A stretch of 64,000 bases of DNA, taken from the NCBI RefSeq assembly GCF_004341105.1, contig NZ_SLZK01000010.1, positions 62,001 to 126,000 on the forward strand. The letters are read 5' to 3'. Source of the DNA: Rhizobium sp. BK418 (GTDB taxonomy: Bacteria > Pseudomonadota > Alphaproteobacteria > Rhizobiales > Rhizobiaceae). The position numbers and the translations under genes were made by a program. Positions 46,162 through 55,140 of the stretch are shown in pieces (position 1 is the stretch's first letter; each line of letters begins with the position of its first letter). A model generated the notes under the pieces. It ran no database searches. It was given only the letters and a program-made list of their open reading frames with translations, and had not been told where the DNA came from.

Positions 46162-47750
46162 TCAGCGCGTCAACGCCAACTGCGCCCTAAATAGGGTGCC
46201 ATTCATGCGCTCGATCGTGAAGGTCCCGCTCAGCTCGGTGACGAAGGCTTTGATCAGCCGGCTGCCCATGCCCGCCTTTGTCGCGGTCGGATCATATCCG
46301 ATGCCGTCATCGGCAAATTCGAACAGCACGACATCGTTCGGCTGTCGCAAAAGCCGGACGCGGATCTGCCCCTGAGATCGATCGGCGAAGGCGTATTTTA
46401 TGCTGTTCGTCAGCAGTTCGTTGAGCAGAAGCGCAAAAGGCGTCGCCTTCTCCGCATCGATCTCGATATCGTCGAGTTCGAACGCCAGGTCGATGGGGCG
46501 ATCGTTGAGCCCAACCAGCGTACGCGCGAGGCTCGGAACGAGCTGGCGGGCATTGACGCTGCTGAACTGATCGAAGCCGTACATCTGCTCATGAACGGCG
46601 GACATGGCCTGAATCCGGTCATTCAACTTCTGGACCGTTTCCGGCCTGAGGCCCTGCAGGCGCACGAGTGCCATGACGGTCTGCAGGTTGTTCTTCACGC
46701 GGTGGTGAATTTCACGCATCAGAATCTGATTGGTGCGCAGGGCTTCTGCCAGTTCGGCCATGTGATGGGCGTCGGCCCGTGCCAGGCTCAGGATATTCCA
46801 TCCGACGGCCAGGCTTGCAGCAAGGGCGACCGTAGTGATGAGTGCCACGATTGCAACATCCGTCCAGAAGGGTTTCAGAATAGCGAAGTCTCGGCGGAGG
46901 CGATCGCCACGAATGGCGTCCGCTCGACAATGCGATAGGCCACCAGACGCCGCACCTGGTCGACAGGCGAGACTGAAGTATAGGTTCCGGTAGTGGCCTT
47001 GCGCATATAGTCGGTAAACAGCACGTAGTTTCCGAGATCGACCATTTCCTTTGGTTCGGGATGGCGCGCGATCAGTTTGCCATCTCGCCGAAAGATGCTG
47101 ACGGTCGAACCCGGTCCAAGCGGCGACGCGTCCCAGATCGAACGCAACATCCCGACATCGAAGGCTAGAACGGCGACCCCTAAGAACTTACGGTCGCGCT
47201 CGATGCGTGCGGCCGACAGGAAGACGCGCCTTCCGGTGTTGGCCATCTCGGTCATCGCCGACGTGTAGGCTTCCGCTCCATTGGCCAGCCGCTGGAAATA
47301 GGTCCGATCGACGATGTCGGCTGGCGTGCTCTCACGGTCTGTCGAATAGATAAGCGAGCCGTCGGAAGCCAGGACATAGGCTGTCGCTGTGCTTGGCAGC
47401 TCTGCCGTCGCAATGTTCAGCCGCCTCAGGCGTTCACCGTTATCCGGGCCAATTGCCGCCCCGAAGGCATCGTCCATTCGAAAAAGGGTCTGACGCGCGA
47501 GAGAATTGATCCAGACAGCGTTGGCCGCGACGATTTTGGCGGTTGCAACAACCTGTTGCTCACCACTTTTGACCGCCGCCGAATAGCTCGAATGCAGCCA
47601 GACTGCCAGGACGAGACACAACGCGGTAAACAGGCAGACAACTGCGGCGATGGCGGCCCTGCCGACAATTGTGAAGCCGCTGGTCAGGCCCATCCAACCC
47701 TCATGATCTGACGAAGCGGTACTGTCGGATGGCACGCCATTGGATGTCAA
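46162..47750 (-). pseudogene. HisKA_2-type sensor histidine kinase, split by a frameshift
   Basis: The 5' frame (46875-47750) encodes a short cytoplasmic end, transmembrane helix 1 (AAIAAVVCLFTALCLVLAVW) and a periplasmic CACHE-like sensing domain, then stops at VAIASAETSLF. The 3' frame (46162 to about 46880) continues without overlap loss: AILKPFWTDVAIV, then transmembrane helix 2 (ALITTVALAASLAVGWNIL). It goes on to a HisKA_2 phosphoacceptor (REIHHRVKNNLQTVMALVRLQ), HATPase N-box LLLNELLTNSIKYAF and G-boxes. One missing base near 46877 joins them into a kinase of about 525 residues. Whether this is a real mutation or a sequencing error cannot be decided here. Confidence 0.8.
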
Positions 47751-47879
47751 GAATTAGTACGTTTGGAATCAATTGGCGGCGTCTTATTCGCGATCCAGCC
47801 GTCACGTGACCATTGGCCTCCGGCGCCGTTTTCACGCCTGTCGTTTCTGCGGAGACCGACTGGAGGGTGGAGCGGCTGC

Positions 47880-47904
47880 GGAACAATCAACGGCATAGGC
47901 CATT
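47880..47904 (+). promoter_or_regulatory. Putative EcfG promoter of the GH13 gene
   Basis: GGAAC (47880-47884), 16 bases, CATT (47901-47904), i.e. GGAAC-N18-TT, about 26 bp before the ATG at 47930. One mismatch to CGTT. Confidence 0.45.
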
Positions 47905-47929
47905 GCCTTGTCCAACAAGGAGGGATCCG

Positions 47930-49591
47930 ATGATCAACGATCTCTGGTACAAGAATGCCGTCGTCTACTGCCTGTCGGTCGAAACCTTCATGGATGCCAA
48001 TGGTGACGGGATCGGCGACTTCCAGGGTCTTGCACGCCGTCTCGACTATCTTGCAGGTCTCGGCATCACGGCGATCTGGCTCATGCCGTTCCAGACGTCG
48101 CCCGGCAAGGACGACGGCTACGATGTCTCGGACTATTATAACGTCGATCCGCGCTACGGGACGCTCGGCGACTTCGTCGAGTTCACGCATGGCGCAAAAC
48201 AGCGCGGCATCAGGGTCATGATCGACCTCGTCGTCAACCACACCTCCGATGAACATCCCTGGTTTCAGGAGGCGCGCAAGGACGAGAATTCGCCTTATCG
48301 CGACTGGTATGTCTGGTCGAAGGAAAAGCCCGAAAATGCCAGCCAGGGAATGGTCTTTCCCGGTGTCCAGAAGACCACCTGGTCCCGCGACAAGGTCTCT
48401 GGGAAATATTATTTCCACCGCTTTTACGATTTTCAGCCCGATCTCAACACCGCCAACCCGCATGTGCAGGCAGAGATCCTGAAAATCATGGGCTTCTGGA
48501 TCCAGCTCGGCGTCTCCGGCTTCCGGATGGACGCCGTTCCCTTCGTGATCGCAAGGAAGGGTGCCGACATAGACAAACCGGTAGAACAATACGACATGCT
48601 GCGGACCTTTCGTGAATTCCTGCAATGGCGCCAGGGCGACGCGATCATCCTGGCCGAAGCCAACGTCCTGCCGAAAACGGATATGAACTATTTCGGCGAG
48701 GACGGTGACAGGATGCACATGATGTTCAATTTCCAGGTCAACCAGACGCTCTTCTACGCCCTTGCAAGCGGCGATTGCGCACCGCTTGCTAAGGCGCTTG
48801 AGGCGACCCGGACGCGACCGCCGACCGCCCAGTGGGGCCACTTCCTGAGGAACCACGACGAACTCGATCTTGGCCGATTGAGCGAGGCGCAACGCAACAT
48901 GGTTTTCGCCGCCTTCGGCCCCGATAAGGATATGCAGCTTTATGACCGCGGCATCCGGCGCCGCTTCTCGCCGATGCTCGGTGGCAACCGTGACCGCATG
49001 CGCATGGCCTATTCGCTGATGTTCTCCCTTCCGGGCACGCCCGTGCTGCGCTACGGCGACGAGATCGGCATGGGAGAGGATCTTTCATTGCCGGAACGAA
49101 ATTGTGCGCGTACACCGATGCAGTGGTCGACCGAGCCGCAAGCCGGTTTCACCAAGAGCGACGCGCCCGTGCTGCCGGTCATTTCCGACGGCGCTTACGG
49201 ATTTCAGCATATCAATGTCGCTGATCAGCGCAGAAATCCGGATTCGATGCTGAATTGGATGGAGCGGCTCATCAGGATGCGCAAGGAGGCGCCTGAGATC
49301 GGCTGGGGAGACTTCCGCGTTCTCGATGTTGAGGAAGACGGTGTGCTCGCCATCCGGTATGACTGGCGCAACAACGCCGTTCTGATCGTTCACAATCTCA
49401 ACGAAAGTCCAATCGAGGTGCGGATCGATCCGGGCCCGGGGGAGGGGAGCCAATTGCTTGTCGACATTGCGGACGGCTCCGACAGCCGAGCAGACGAGGC
49501 GGGTCTCCACCGCCTTTATCTCGAAGGCTATGCGTATAAGTGGTTCCGCGTCGGCGGTCTGGACTACCTGCTTCGTCGCACGGAGATTTGA
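47930..49591 (+). CDS. GH13 alpha-glucosidase / trehalose synthase-like enzyme
   Basis: About 553 residues, single GH13 domain: LWYKNAVVYCLSVETFMDANGDGIGDF (TreS-like entry), IDLVVNHTSDEHPWFQEAR, Asp nucleophile in GFRMDAVPFV, Glu in IILAEANVLP, FLRNHDELDL, YGDEIGMGEDLSLPERN and RTPMQWSTEPQ. It resembles the TreS part of the upstream fusion but has no kinase domain, so it probably isomerises or hydrolyses trehalose/maltose-type sugars. AAGGAGG is six bases before the ATG, so this start is certain. It is divergent from the split sensor kinase and belongs to the same trehalose/glucan island. Confidence 0.9.
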   Translation: MINDLWYKNAVVYCLSVETFMDANGDGIGDFQGLARRLDYLAGLGITAIWLMPFQTSPGKDDGYDVSDYYNVDPRYGTLGDFVEFTHGAKQRGIRVMIDLVVNHTSDEHPWFQEARKDENSPYRDWYVWSKEKPENASQGMVFPGVQKTTWSRDKVSGKYYFHRFYDFQPDLNTANPHVQAEILKIMGFWIQLGVSGFRMDAVPFVIARKGADIDKPVEQYDMLRTFREFLQWRQGDAIILAEANVLPKTDMNYFGEDGDRMHMMFNFQVNQTLFYALASGDCAPLAKALEATRTRPPTAQWGHFLRNHDELDLGRLSEAQRNMVFAAFGPDKDMQLYDRGIRRRFSPMLGGNRDRMRMAYSLMFSLPGTPVLRYGDEIGMGEDLSLPERNCARTPMQWSTEPQAGFTKSDAPVLPVISDGAYGFQHINVADQRRNPDSMLNWMERLIRMRKEAPEIGWGDFRVLDVEEDGVLAIRYDWRNNAVLIVHNLNESPIEVRIDPGPGEGSQLLVDIADGSDSRADEAGLHRLYLEGYAYKWFRVGGLDYLLRRTEI

Positions 49592-49748
49592 GATGGTGAT
49601 CTGATGCCGTAACAGGCAGTGGGCCAATCGGGATAGGGGGCGAATTGCCTGTGTCAGGGCGCAAGGGGCTCCACTTCGTCGAACGGCCTGGAGCGCTAGG
49701 CACTAGAGATCGAAGGAATGGGCCGGCCTCGAATTCCGGCGCCATGCC

Positions 49749-50051
49749 TCAGCTGTGCAGTTCAGCAGTCTTGCCGCTGGCAGCGTCGAACGCAACGACG
49801 CTGAAGGTCACGATATCGGCCTCCCTGGCGGCACGCAGCAGCGCATGCCGAAACTCTTCGATCTCGATATTTCCGCTGATCGCGTCTACGCAGGCTTTCA
49901 CAGCGGTGACGTATTCCTCGCCGTCGTCTATCGGCCATTCCTTGATCAGGACGTAGGCCGCATCTCCGAGCGTGCGCACGATCCTTTGCGTCGACCGGTT
50001 TCGCAGAACGAACCCGATCGGAGCAATCGCAGAGGCCGCATTCCAGTCCAT
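49749..50051 (-). CDS. DUF982 family protein
   Basis: One hundred residues with the DUF982 pattern: a first strand with VLRNRSTQRIVRTLGDAAYVLIKEWPIDDGEEYVTAVKACVDAISG, then EEFRHALLRAAREADI. DUF982 genes are common and often plasmid-borne in rhizobia, with no known function. The ATG at 50051 is favoured; an in-frame TTG at 50066 also exists. No strong Shine-Dalgarno. It is divergent from the ABC operon across two dyads. Confidence 0.85.
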   Translation of the reverse strand: MDWNAASAIAPIGFVLRNRSTQRIVRTLGDAAYVLIKEWPIDDGEEYVTAVKACVDAISGNIEIEEFRHALLRAAREADIVTFSVVAFDAASGKTAELHS

Positions 50052-50130
50052 GGTCTTCAATCCCAATCAAGGAAATGCAATTAAGAGGCGCATCATAGGC
50101 ACGATGTCTTAAAGATTGGAACTGGGTTTT

Positions 50131-50154
50131 CGTCTGGGTGATTTTTCCCAGACG
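50131..50154. promoter_or_regulatory. Perfect dyad CGTCTGGG-N8-CCCAGACG
   Basis: CGTCTGGG (50131-50138), eight bases (TGATTTTT) and CCCAGACG (50147-50154) are perfectly symmetric. It lies between the divergent DUF982 and ABC genes, about 150 bp before the ABC start, where an operator for the catabolic operon would be expected. It could also be an RNA hairpin. Confidence 0.5.
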
Positions 50155-50195
50155 GCTGCGCTCGCGGTGGCTCAATTGGTGTTGCCGCTCGCTCG

Positions 50196-50216
50196 CCTCG
50201 ATTCATAGCATCGAGG
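50196..50216. promoter_or_regulatory. Perfect dyad CCTCGAT-N7-ATCGAGG
   Basis: CCTCGAT (50196-50202) and ATCGAGG (50210-50216) flank a seven-base spacer, about 90 bp before the ABC gene start, in the same interval as the previous dyad. Candidate second operator. Confidence 0.45.
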
Positions 50217-50303
50217 CATGAATGCGAGTTGATTGTTATTAGACCTATGAAGTCGGCGTCGGCACCATTTTTCCGGGAACAATATCAACCGGGAGAAACC
50301 AAC

Positions 50304-51350
50304 GTGCGACCATTCCAGCCACCTTCCATTCTGTATGCAGCCTTTGCCCTGTGTCTGCCGCAGCTCGCGCATGGGGAAACGCTTGTCGTCAACAGCTATG
50401 GCGGACCCTACGAGACAATCATTCGGCAGGCCATCATCGAGCCTTTCGAACGCAAGACTGGAATCGACGTCATCTACGACGCGGTCGGCTCCGCCGCGCA
50501 GGACTATGCCAAGATAAAGGCGACGAAGGGGCGGCCGGGCTTCGACGTCGTCGTCATGACAGCCTCGCAATCGCTTCAAGGCTGCCGCGACGGCCTGCTC
50601 GACAGGCTGGACGTCGCTTCGATCCCGAACCTCGCTTCCCTGACGACGAGCCTTCAGGAGGTTGCGGGCTCCTGCGGCGCGGTCCACGAGGTCCAGTACA
50701 TGTCGCTCCTCTACAGGACCGACAAGCTTGCCTTAGCGCCGAGCTCTTGGAAGGATCTGCTCCGGCCGGATCTTGCCGGCAAGGTGGTCCTGCCGACCTT
50801 CCAGAACGTCATGGCCGTCTATCTGCTGGAAATGATGTCGGTCACCGAAGGTGGCGGGCTGATCGACAATATCGACCCCGGTTTTGCCGCCATGGCGCGC
50901 CTGGCCAAGCAATCGATCGGCTTCGAACAATCCTCCGCCATCCTCGAAAGCTACATCAAGGACGGTACGGTCTGGGCGATGCCCTTCTGGAACGGTCGCG
51001 CTCAGCTCCTGGTCGACGAGGGTCTGCCCGTCGACTACGTGCGGCCGAGGGAGGGAACCATCCCGCTGATTGCGACGCTCAACATCCCCGTTGGCGCCGA
51101 GCACAAGGCGGCGGCGAGATCCTTCATCAATTTCTTCCTGGAAAAGGCCAGCCAGGAAGCCTGGGTAGCCGGTTACAAGGTCGGAAGCGCTCGCGCCGAC
51201 CTCGAGATCCCCGAAGCCCTTCGCCGCCGACAGGTCACGTCGCAAGAGGATCTCAGTTCGCTCAAGTTGCCCGATCTGACCAAGCTCGGCGACAAGCTTC
51301 CGGAATGGGGGGAACGATGGGACCGGGACGTCGTCTCGCAGGCGCGTTGA
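50304..51350 (+). CDS. ABC transporter substrate-binding protein (PotD/type 2 fold)
   Basis: Periplasmic binding protein of about 348 residues. The GTG at 50304, nine bases after GGGAG, begins a clear Sec signal peptide (VRPFQPPSILYAAFALCLPQLAHG, cleavage after AHG). The mature protein starts LVVNSYGGPYETIIRQAIIEPFERKTGIDVIYD, typical of spermidine/putrescine-type binding proteins, and includes GCRDGLLDRLDVASIPNL and FEQSSAILESYIKDG. The frame before it from 50229 is not part of the protein. It is the first gene of a seven-gene operon. The ligand is unknown; the family binds polyamines, opine-like and other small cations or acids. Confidence 0.9.
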   Translation: MRPFQPPSILYAAFALCLPQLAHGETLVVNSYGGPYETIIRQAIIEPFERKTGIDVIYDAVGSAAQDYAKIKATKGRPGFDVVVMTASQSLQGCRDGLLDRLDVASIPNLASLTTSLQEVAGSCGAVHEVQYMSLLYRTDKLALAPSSWKDLLRPDLAGKVVLPTFQNVMAVYLLEMMSVTEGGGLIDNIDPGFAAMARLAKQSIGFEQSSAILESYIKDGTVWAMPFWNGRAQLLVDEGLPVDYVRPREGTIPLIATLNIPVGAEHKAAARSFINFFLEKASQEAWVAGYKVGSARADLEIPEALRRRQVTSQEDLSSLKLPDLTKLGDKLPEWGERWDRDVVSQAR

Positions 51351-51359
51351 GGAGTGTCC

Positions 51360-52259
51360 ATGACAACGCTTACCGCTACTGCCCCGGCCGTTTCCGGGCG
51401 ACTTGCCGTGCGAACGTCGGCACCGATGTTGCTTGCGCCGTCCTTCCTGCTGCTGCTGATCTTCTTCGCCCTCCCAATGGGCATGATGATTGGCATGAGT
51501 TTTCTCGACAGCCGAACGCTCACGCCGACATTTGGAAATTACGAACGCTTCTTCCTCGACGGCTTGTCGCTTGCCGGTTTTGTCCGCACCGCGGTCATGT
51601 CGTCCGTGGTCGCCGTTGCCGTCACGCTTCTTGGCTATCCCGTGGCCTATTTCCTCGCCCGGTCACAGTCACGCTGGCGCACCGTCGTCTTCGCGCTTGC
51701 CTTGGCGCCCGAGCTTGCCGGCGTGGTGCTGCGCACCTATGGCTGGCTGATCATCCTGGAAGATCGCGGCTTCATCAATGATGCGCTCATTCATCTCGGC
51801 ATCATCTCGACGCCTCTTCCCCTCTCAAAGAACCTGTTTGCAGTCGTCGTCGGACTGACGCATGTCGTGCTGCCCTTCGGCATATTGTCGTTGATGACGA
51901 GCATCCAGGGGATCGACGTCAACCTTGAACGTGCCGCCCAGATGCTCGGAGCCTCCAGAGCGGCCGTCATCCGCCACGTCGTCGTTCCGCTCTCCGTGCC
52001 GGGCATCGTCAGTTCACTGTTGATCAGCTTCACCATGGCGGCGAGCGCCTATGCAACGCCGGCCCTTCTCGGCGGCGCACGCTTCAAGGTGCTGGCGACG
52101 ATGATCTCCGAACAGGTGCTGTTTTACGTCGACTGGCCCTTCTCGAGCGTCATGGCGATCGCCCTGCTTGCCATGATGCTCGTGGTCTCAATCATCGGAA
52201 TTCGGTGGGAGGCGCGTCTCAAGGTGAAAAAATCGTCCTGGGCGGGAGACGTAAGATGA
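51360..52259 (+). CDS. ABC transporter permease (PotB-like)
   Basis: About 299 residues with six hydrophobic segments and the inner-membrane EAA loop around NLERAAQMLGASRAAVIRHVVVPLSVPG. The first helix lies near PSFLLLLIFFALPMGMMIG. ATG at 51360 is five bases after GAGGAG; a GTG two codons earlier is the alternative. It ends in an ATGA overlap with the second permease. Confidence 0.92.
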   Translation: MTTLTATAPAVSGRLAVRTSAPMLLAPSFLLLLIFFALPMGMMIGMSFLDSRTLTPTFGNYERFFLDGLSLAGFVRTAVMSSVVAVAVTLLGYPVAYFLARSQSRWRTVVFALALAPELAGVVLRTYGWLIILEDRGFINDALIHLGIISTPLPLSKNLFAVVVGLTHVVLPFGILSLMTSIQGIDVNLERAAQMLGASRAAVIRHVVVPLSVPGIVSSLLISFTMAASAYATPALLGGARFKVLATMISEQVLFYVDWPFSSVMAIALLAMMLVVSIIGIRWEARLKVKKSSWAGDVR

Positions 52260-53059
52260 CGAAAATGATTGCAATTGGCTTCTGGTCGGCGCTCGCTCTC
52301 GTCCTGGCTTTCATCGCGCTGCCACTCCTCGTCGTCATCGCGGCCTCCGTCAGCCCGACCTCGGCCGTGACGTTCCGGCCATGGGAATGGACAGCTATCT
52401 GGTACGGCGGGCTTTTCGAGGAACGGTGGGTCGAACCCTTCCTGTTGAGCGTCAAGCTCGCGGTGATCGTGGCGGCGATCAGCGGCGTTGTCGGGACGCT
52501 TGCTGCCTTTGCCCTTGTCCATGAACGGATTCCAGGCTCGAGCGTCATCATGGCGGCGCTCTTGTCGCCGCTTTCGGTCCCGCAGATCGTCAAGGGCGTG
52601 GCGATCGTGCTTTTCCTGTCGATCATCGGCCTGCAGACCATGCTTGGGATGCCGGCTCTGATCGCCGCGCATGTCGTGCTGGCTCTGCCTTTCGTCATGC
52701 GAATGGCGGCCGGCGCCCTTGCGAATTTCGATGAGAACCTCGACCGCGCCGCCCAGATCCTCGGCGCCAGCAAACGTCAGCGGACGCTCTATGTCGTGCT
52801 GCCGCTCATCAAGCCGGGCGTGCTGTCCGGCGTGACTTTCGCCTTTATCATTTCGTTCAACAACATTCCGCTGTCGGTCTTTCTGGTCCGCCCGGGCGAC
52901 ACGACCCTGCCGATCGCCGTCATCAATCACCTCGAATACAGCCTCGACCCGGTCATGGCGGCGGTCAATGTCGCTTCGATGATCTTCATCCTGGTTGTGA
53001 TCCTGGCTTTCGAAAAACTCGGCGGTTTTTCCGCGCAGCTCCATGGAGGAAGCAAATGA
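52256..53059 (+). CDS. ABC transporter permease (PotC-like)
   Basis: About 267 residues, six membrane segments and the EAA loop NLDRAAQILGASKRQRTLYVVLPLIKPG. The ATG at 52256 overlaps the previous stop (ATGA) and is preceded by GGGAG; its stop overlaps the ATPase start in the same way. It forms the heterodimeric membrane channel with the first permease. Confidence 0.92.
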   Translation: MTKMIAIGFWSALALVLAFIALPLLVVIAASVSPTSAVTFRPWEWTAIWYGGLFEERWVEPFLLSVKLAVIVAAISGVVGTLAAFALVHERIPGSSVIMAALLSPLSVPQIVKGVAIVLFLSIIGLQTMLGMPALIAAHVVLALPFVMRMAAGALANFDENLDRAAQILGASKRQRTLYVVLPLIKPGVLSGVTFAFIISFNNIPLSVFLVRPGDTTLPIAVINHLEYSLDPVMAAVNVASMIFILVVILAFEKLGGFSAQLHGGSK

Positions 53060-54138
53060 GCGAATTCGATATCGAACTCCTGTCGGTCGCAAAGTCCTTC
53101 GGTCCTCATCTCGCCGTCAGGGACATCAATCTGCAGATCCCTGCAGGCGAGTTCGTCAGCATCCTTGGTCCGTCCGGCTGCGGCAAGACGACGACCCTGA
53201 ACATGATCGCAGGTTTCAACACGCCGAGCCGGGGCGACGTCCGCATCCGCGGCCGCAGCCAGCTGAACGTGCCGCCCGAGAAGCGCAACCTCGGGCTGGT
53301 GTTTCAGAACTACGCGCTCTTCCCTCACATGACGGTTGCCGAAAACGTCGGTTTCGGCCTTCGCGTGCGAGGCGCGCGGCGCGCGGAGATCAGTGCGAGC
53401 GTGGAGAAGGCACTGCGAAGCGTGCATCTGGAGGGTTTCGATCAGCGCTATCCGAAGGAACTCTCCGGCGGCCAGCAGCAGCGTGTCGCGCTTGCCCGGG
53501 CCATCGCCCCGCGGCCCTCGCTCCTGCTCCTCGACGAGCCGCTCTCCAATCTCGATCTGAAATTGCGCGAGTCCATGCGCGCCGAGCTCAAGGAAATCCA
53601 CGAGACACTCGGCATGACGTTCGTGTACGTCACACACGACCAGGAAGAAGCCATGGCCATGTCCGATCGAATCGTCGTCATGGATCGTGGCGTCATCGTT
53701 CAGCAAGGCACACCCGGGGACATCTATCGCCAGCCGGCATCACGATTCGTGGCCGATTTCATCGGGCGGTCGAACATCCTGCCGATTTCGGGATGCTCAC
53801 GCTCGGGGTCGGGCGTCAAACTGTCGATCGAGGGCGGTCCCACGATCCTGACGTCCGGCGGCTCGAACGCGCCAGGCCCGATCAGCTTCTGCTCCGTGCG
53901 ACCACAGAGCGTCAAGCTTGCCGGGGTGGACGAGGTTCCGCCCGGGATGAACCGGCTTGAAGCGACCTTGCGCCGCGTGACCGACTTCGGAGCCTATGCG
54001 GAGCTCGAGGCGATCATCGGTGGCGGGCACCGGTTGATCCTGCACCACCCATCCCTCGCACCCGGACATGCGCTCACGCCTGGCAGACCCGTGACGCTCG
54101 CTGTTGATCCGTCTGACGTCCGGCCGCTTTCGGCCTGA
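53056..54138 (+). CDS. ABC transporter ATP-binding protein (PotA-like)
   Basis: ATPase of 360 residues with Walker A GPSGCGKT, Q-loop FQNYALFPHMTV, signature LSGGQQQRVALARAI, Walker B LLLLDEPLSNLD, H-loop TFVYVTHDQEEAM and a C-terminal TOBE regulatory domain (ISFCSVRPQSVKL and so on). It powers the importer formed by the three preceding proteins. Its start overlaps the permease stop (ATGA). Confidence 0.95.
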   Translation: MSEFDIELLSVAKSFGPHLAVRDINLQIPAGEFVSILGPSGCGKTTTLNMIAGFNTPSRGDVRIRGRSQLNVPPEKRNLGLVFQNYALFPHMTVAENVGFGLRVRGARRAEISASVEKALRSVHLEGFDQRYPKELSGGQQQRVALARAIAPRPSLLLLDEPLSNLDLKLRESMRAELKEIHETLGMTFVYVTHDQEEAMAMSDRIVVMDRGVIVQQGTPGDIYRQPASRFVADFIGRSNILPISGCSRSGSGVKLSIEGGPTILTSGGSNAPGPISFCSVRPQSVKLAGVDEVPPGMNRLEATLRRVTDFGAYAELEAIIGGGHRLILHHPSLAPGHALTPGRPVTLAVDPSDVRPLSA

Positions 54139-54183
54139 ACGGGATCGATCGACTACCGCTATCAATGCGCGATGATCGCTATT

Positions 54184-54198
54184 GGAGTTCGGAACTCC
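54184..54198. promoter_or_regulatory. Perfect 15-bp palindrome before the dioxygenase gene
   Basis: GGAGTTC (54184-54190), one base, GAACTCC (54192-54198). It lies in the 114-bp gap between the ATPase and dioxygenase genes, the only sizeable gap in the operon, so it may be an internal operator, processing site or short hairpin. Confidence 0.4.
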
Positions 54199-54252
54199 GG
54201 CGGACGTAGCATCGCATCGGCCCGACAAGGGGACCACAGAAGGAGATTGAAA

Positions 54253-55116
54253 ATGCTGAAGGAAAGACTGAAGGCGGTACAGGCCGAGAGCAATGTCTGC
54301 GCCGACATCGAGGGGTTTGATTTCAACAACTATGATGCGCGCGATATCGAGGAACTGCGTCAATACTGGCTGCAATATGGCGTTCTCCGCTTCAAGCAAA
54401 CCCGGATCTCCGATGCGGACCAGGTGGCCTTCTCGCGCCATTTCGGCGAGTTCGTCATCCATCCGAAACAGCTGCAGGAGGGAGGCCATCCCACCCATCC
54501 GGAAATTCTCGTCATCAGCAACGCAACGCAAGACGGCAAGCCTACCGGTGCCATGGGCAACAGCGAAGCGACCTGGCATACCGATACATGGTTTTACGAA
54601 AAGCCACCGGCTGGCGCCATTCTACGTGCCGTCAAGGTGCCGCCCACAGGCGGCGATACCTATTTCCTATCAACCTATATGGCATATGAAACCTTGCCGG
54701 CGGCGCTGAAAAACCTGGTCGACGGTCGCCAGATCTTCTTCCAGAACGTCTACGACAAGACAGGCAAGCTGCGGCTCGGCAAGACGGAGCCTGCGAGCAA
54801 GGATTTCCGCGAGTGGGGCGGCATCGTCCATCCGCTGGTACGCACCCATGGCGAAACCGGCCGCAAGGCGCTCTATCTCGGCGGCACCTCCGATGGCGCA
54901 TGGGTCGTCGGCATGCCGCTCGACGAGAGCAATGCGCTGCTTGCCGAACTCTGGGATCACACGACGAGGGACCAGGAGATCTTCGTCCAACGCTGGGATG
55001 AAGGCGACATCATGATGTGGGACAACCGGTGCACGATGCATCGGCGCGACTCCTTCGACCCGGCATCGATCCGCATCATGCACCGGACGACAACCTCCGG
55101 CGAACGCCCGATCTGA
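54253..55116 (+). CDS. TauD/TfdA-family Fe(II)/2-oxoglutarate dioxygenase
   Basis: About 287 residues, cytoplasmic. The iron facial triad is visible: HxD in ATWHTDTWF and the distal His in NRCTMHRRD; the 2-oxoglutarate-binding Arg is expected in RIMHRTTTSGER. AGGAG nine bases before the ATG at 54253 fixes the start. The family hydroxylates substrates such as taurine or aryloxyalkanoates, often causing cleavage of C-S, C-O or C-N bonds. Being co-transcribed with an importer, it is the likely first catabolic step for the imported compound. Confidence 0.9.
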   Translation: MLKERLKAVQAESNVCADIEGFDFNNYDARDIEELRQYWLQYGVLRFKQTRISDADQVAFSRHFGEFVIHPKQLQEGGHPTHPEILVISNATQDGKPTGAMGNSEATWHTDTWFYEKPPAGAILRAVKVPPTGGDTYFLSTYMAYETLPAALKNLVDGRQIFFQNVYDKTGKLRLGKTEPASKDFREWGGIVHPLVRTHGETGRKALYLGGTSDGAWVVGMPLDESNALLAELWDHTTRDQEIFVQRWDEGDIMMWDNRCTMHRRDSFDPASIRIMHRTTTSGERPI

Positions 55117-55140
55117 TCTCGTTTCAGGAAAGACCGTGAC

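Noticed and set aside
50351..51781. Plus-strand open frame of 476 codons overlapping the binding-protein and permease genes
   Set aside because: Out-of-frame reading of the clearly coding binding-protein and permease genes.
52124..53092. Minus-strand open frame of 322 codons opposite the second permease
   Set aside because: Translation is His/Asp/Arg-rich and repetitive, the typical antisense shadow of a permease gene.
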